NCBI GenBank assembly: GCA_035631035.1
Contig: DASQJL010000050.1
Coordinates: 1-64,000 of the forward strand
Origin: Candidatus Binatia bacterium
GTDB taxonomy: Bacteria > Eisenbacteria > RBG-16-71-46 > SZUA-252
Direction: 5' to 3'
Length of the DNA: 64,000 bases
Below, in pieces: positions 63,552-64,000 of the stretch; the first letter of the stretch is position 1; the number at the start of each line of letters is the position of its first letter. The notes below the pieces were generated by a model. The model made no database searches and had not been told where the DNA came from. It saw only the letters and a list, made by a program, of their open reading frames with translations. Made by a program: the position numbers and the translations under genes.

Positions 63552-64000
63552 CTATCGTCTTGGCGGGGGCGGCGGCGGAGCGCCGGGGCCCTCGGCCGGC
63601 CGGAAGTCGAACGTGAACCCGCCGCGCTCCTCTTCGGGCCGGAGCACCACCGCCTCCGGCGCGCGCAGCTCGAGTCGAGGGGGCGACCCGCCCGGCCCCT
63701 CGAGGCGGAAGGCGCGGAGCGTCCACGTGCCCGCGGGCACCCGCAGCGAGAACGCGCCGGGCCCGGTGCGCTGGAACGGCGGCGCCGTCACGGTGGAGTC
63801 GGCCGCGCCGCGCGCCTCGACGCGGTAGCGGGACGTCGAGTCGGAGGCGACGATCGTTCCCGAGAGCACCGCGAGCGCGCGCGGGTCCACCGCGACGATG
63901 TTGATACTATCCGCGACCGGTCGTTCGGGTGTCAATCGGATCGGCTCGGGGTGCGGCGCCAGCACGTCCTGCCCCTCGTCGTACGTGTTGTTGGCATTCC
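63552..64000 (-). CDS. C-terminal part of an Ig-like-domain protein (runs off the window)
   Basis: The open frame continues past the window edge (NANNTYDEGQD at the edge), so only the last 148 residues are visible. They contain a beta-rich stretch, ADSINIVAVDPRALAVLSGTIVASDSTSRYRVEARGA, then VPAGTWTLRAFRLEGPGG, similar to the terminal domain of secreted Ig-like lipoproteins common in FCB bacteria. The C terminus is a run of Pro residues ending RR. The function is unknown; it is the gene directly upstream of dapA (30 bases). Confidence 0.6.
   Translation of the reverse strand, partial: NANNTYDEGQDVLAPHPEPIRLTPERPVADSINIVAVDPRALAVLSGTIVASDSTSRYRVEARGAADSTVTAPPFQRTGPGAFSLRVPAGTWTLRAFRLEGPGGSPPRLELRAPEAVVLRPEEERGGFTFDFRPAEGPGAPPPPPPRR

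Overview
The window is about 64 kb of very GC-rich bacterial DNA with tightly packed, often overlapping genes. It combines an exosortase A (XrtA/EpsH-type) polysaccharide locus with traits of the FCB group of Gram-negative bacteria: FlgD-like Ig sorting tails, a PorV/PorQ-type outer-membrane barrel, PEGA/DUF5683-like and OmpW-like proteins, and LptE. A candidate FCB-affiliated phylum such as Eisenbacteria would fit, but that placement is inference; no rRNA or tRNA gene was found.

Region 1 (1-19721, all +) is an exopolysaccharide operon. It runs from the tail of a probable Wza-type export protein through a Wzz-like chain-length protein, a BY-kinase with a tyrosine tail, a nucleotide-sugar dehydrogenase, an epimerase, a FemAB-like transferase, three glycosyltransferases, three asparagine-synthetase-like amidotransferases, a CelD-type acyltransferase, a polysaccharide deacetylase, an O-antigen-ligase-like membrane protein and a TPR protein. 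The third amidotransferase has lost the catalytic Cys2 of its glutaminase domain.

Region 2 (19743-26625, all -) holds a Wzx-type flippase, an ATP-grasp ligase, a large secreted protein resembling the PcRGLX/YetA rhamnogalacturonan-lyase family, and a secreted Kelch protein.

Region 3 (27123-42335, all +) holds three secreted Fn3 proteins, exosortase A fused to EpsI, an XrtA-type deacetylase, a PrsK-like membrane sensor without a kinase domain, a PEGA-type protein, a PorV-SPOR fusion, an initiating sugar transferase, a soluble NtrB-like histidine kinase and a sigma-54 activator of the PrsR type. Four genes here are preceded by sigma-54 (-24/-12) elements, three of the intergenic regions also holding upstream palindromes, so the activator probably controls a local regulon. 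No PEP-CTERM substrate was found.

Region 4 (42322-64000) is mainly housekeeping: lptE-holA-leuS; two small membrane proteins; a GH57 glycosidase; a TPR membrane protein; a SNF2 helicase with a partner gene and a beta-CASP nuclease; an outer-membrane barrel; uvrC-ogt-xerD; rpsT; an OmpW-like protein of lower GC; dapA-dapB-proS; and the end of an Ig-like protein. Two unexplained repeat structures lie in gaps: a 529-bp inverted-repeat element (38433-38961) and an array of 25-bp palindromes (46736-46929).
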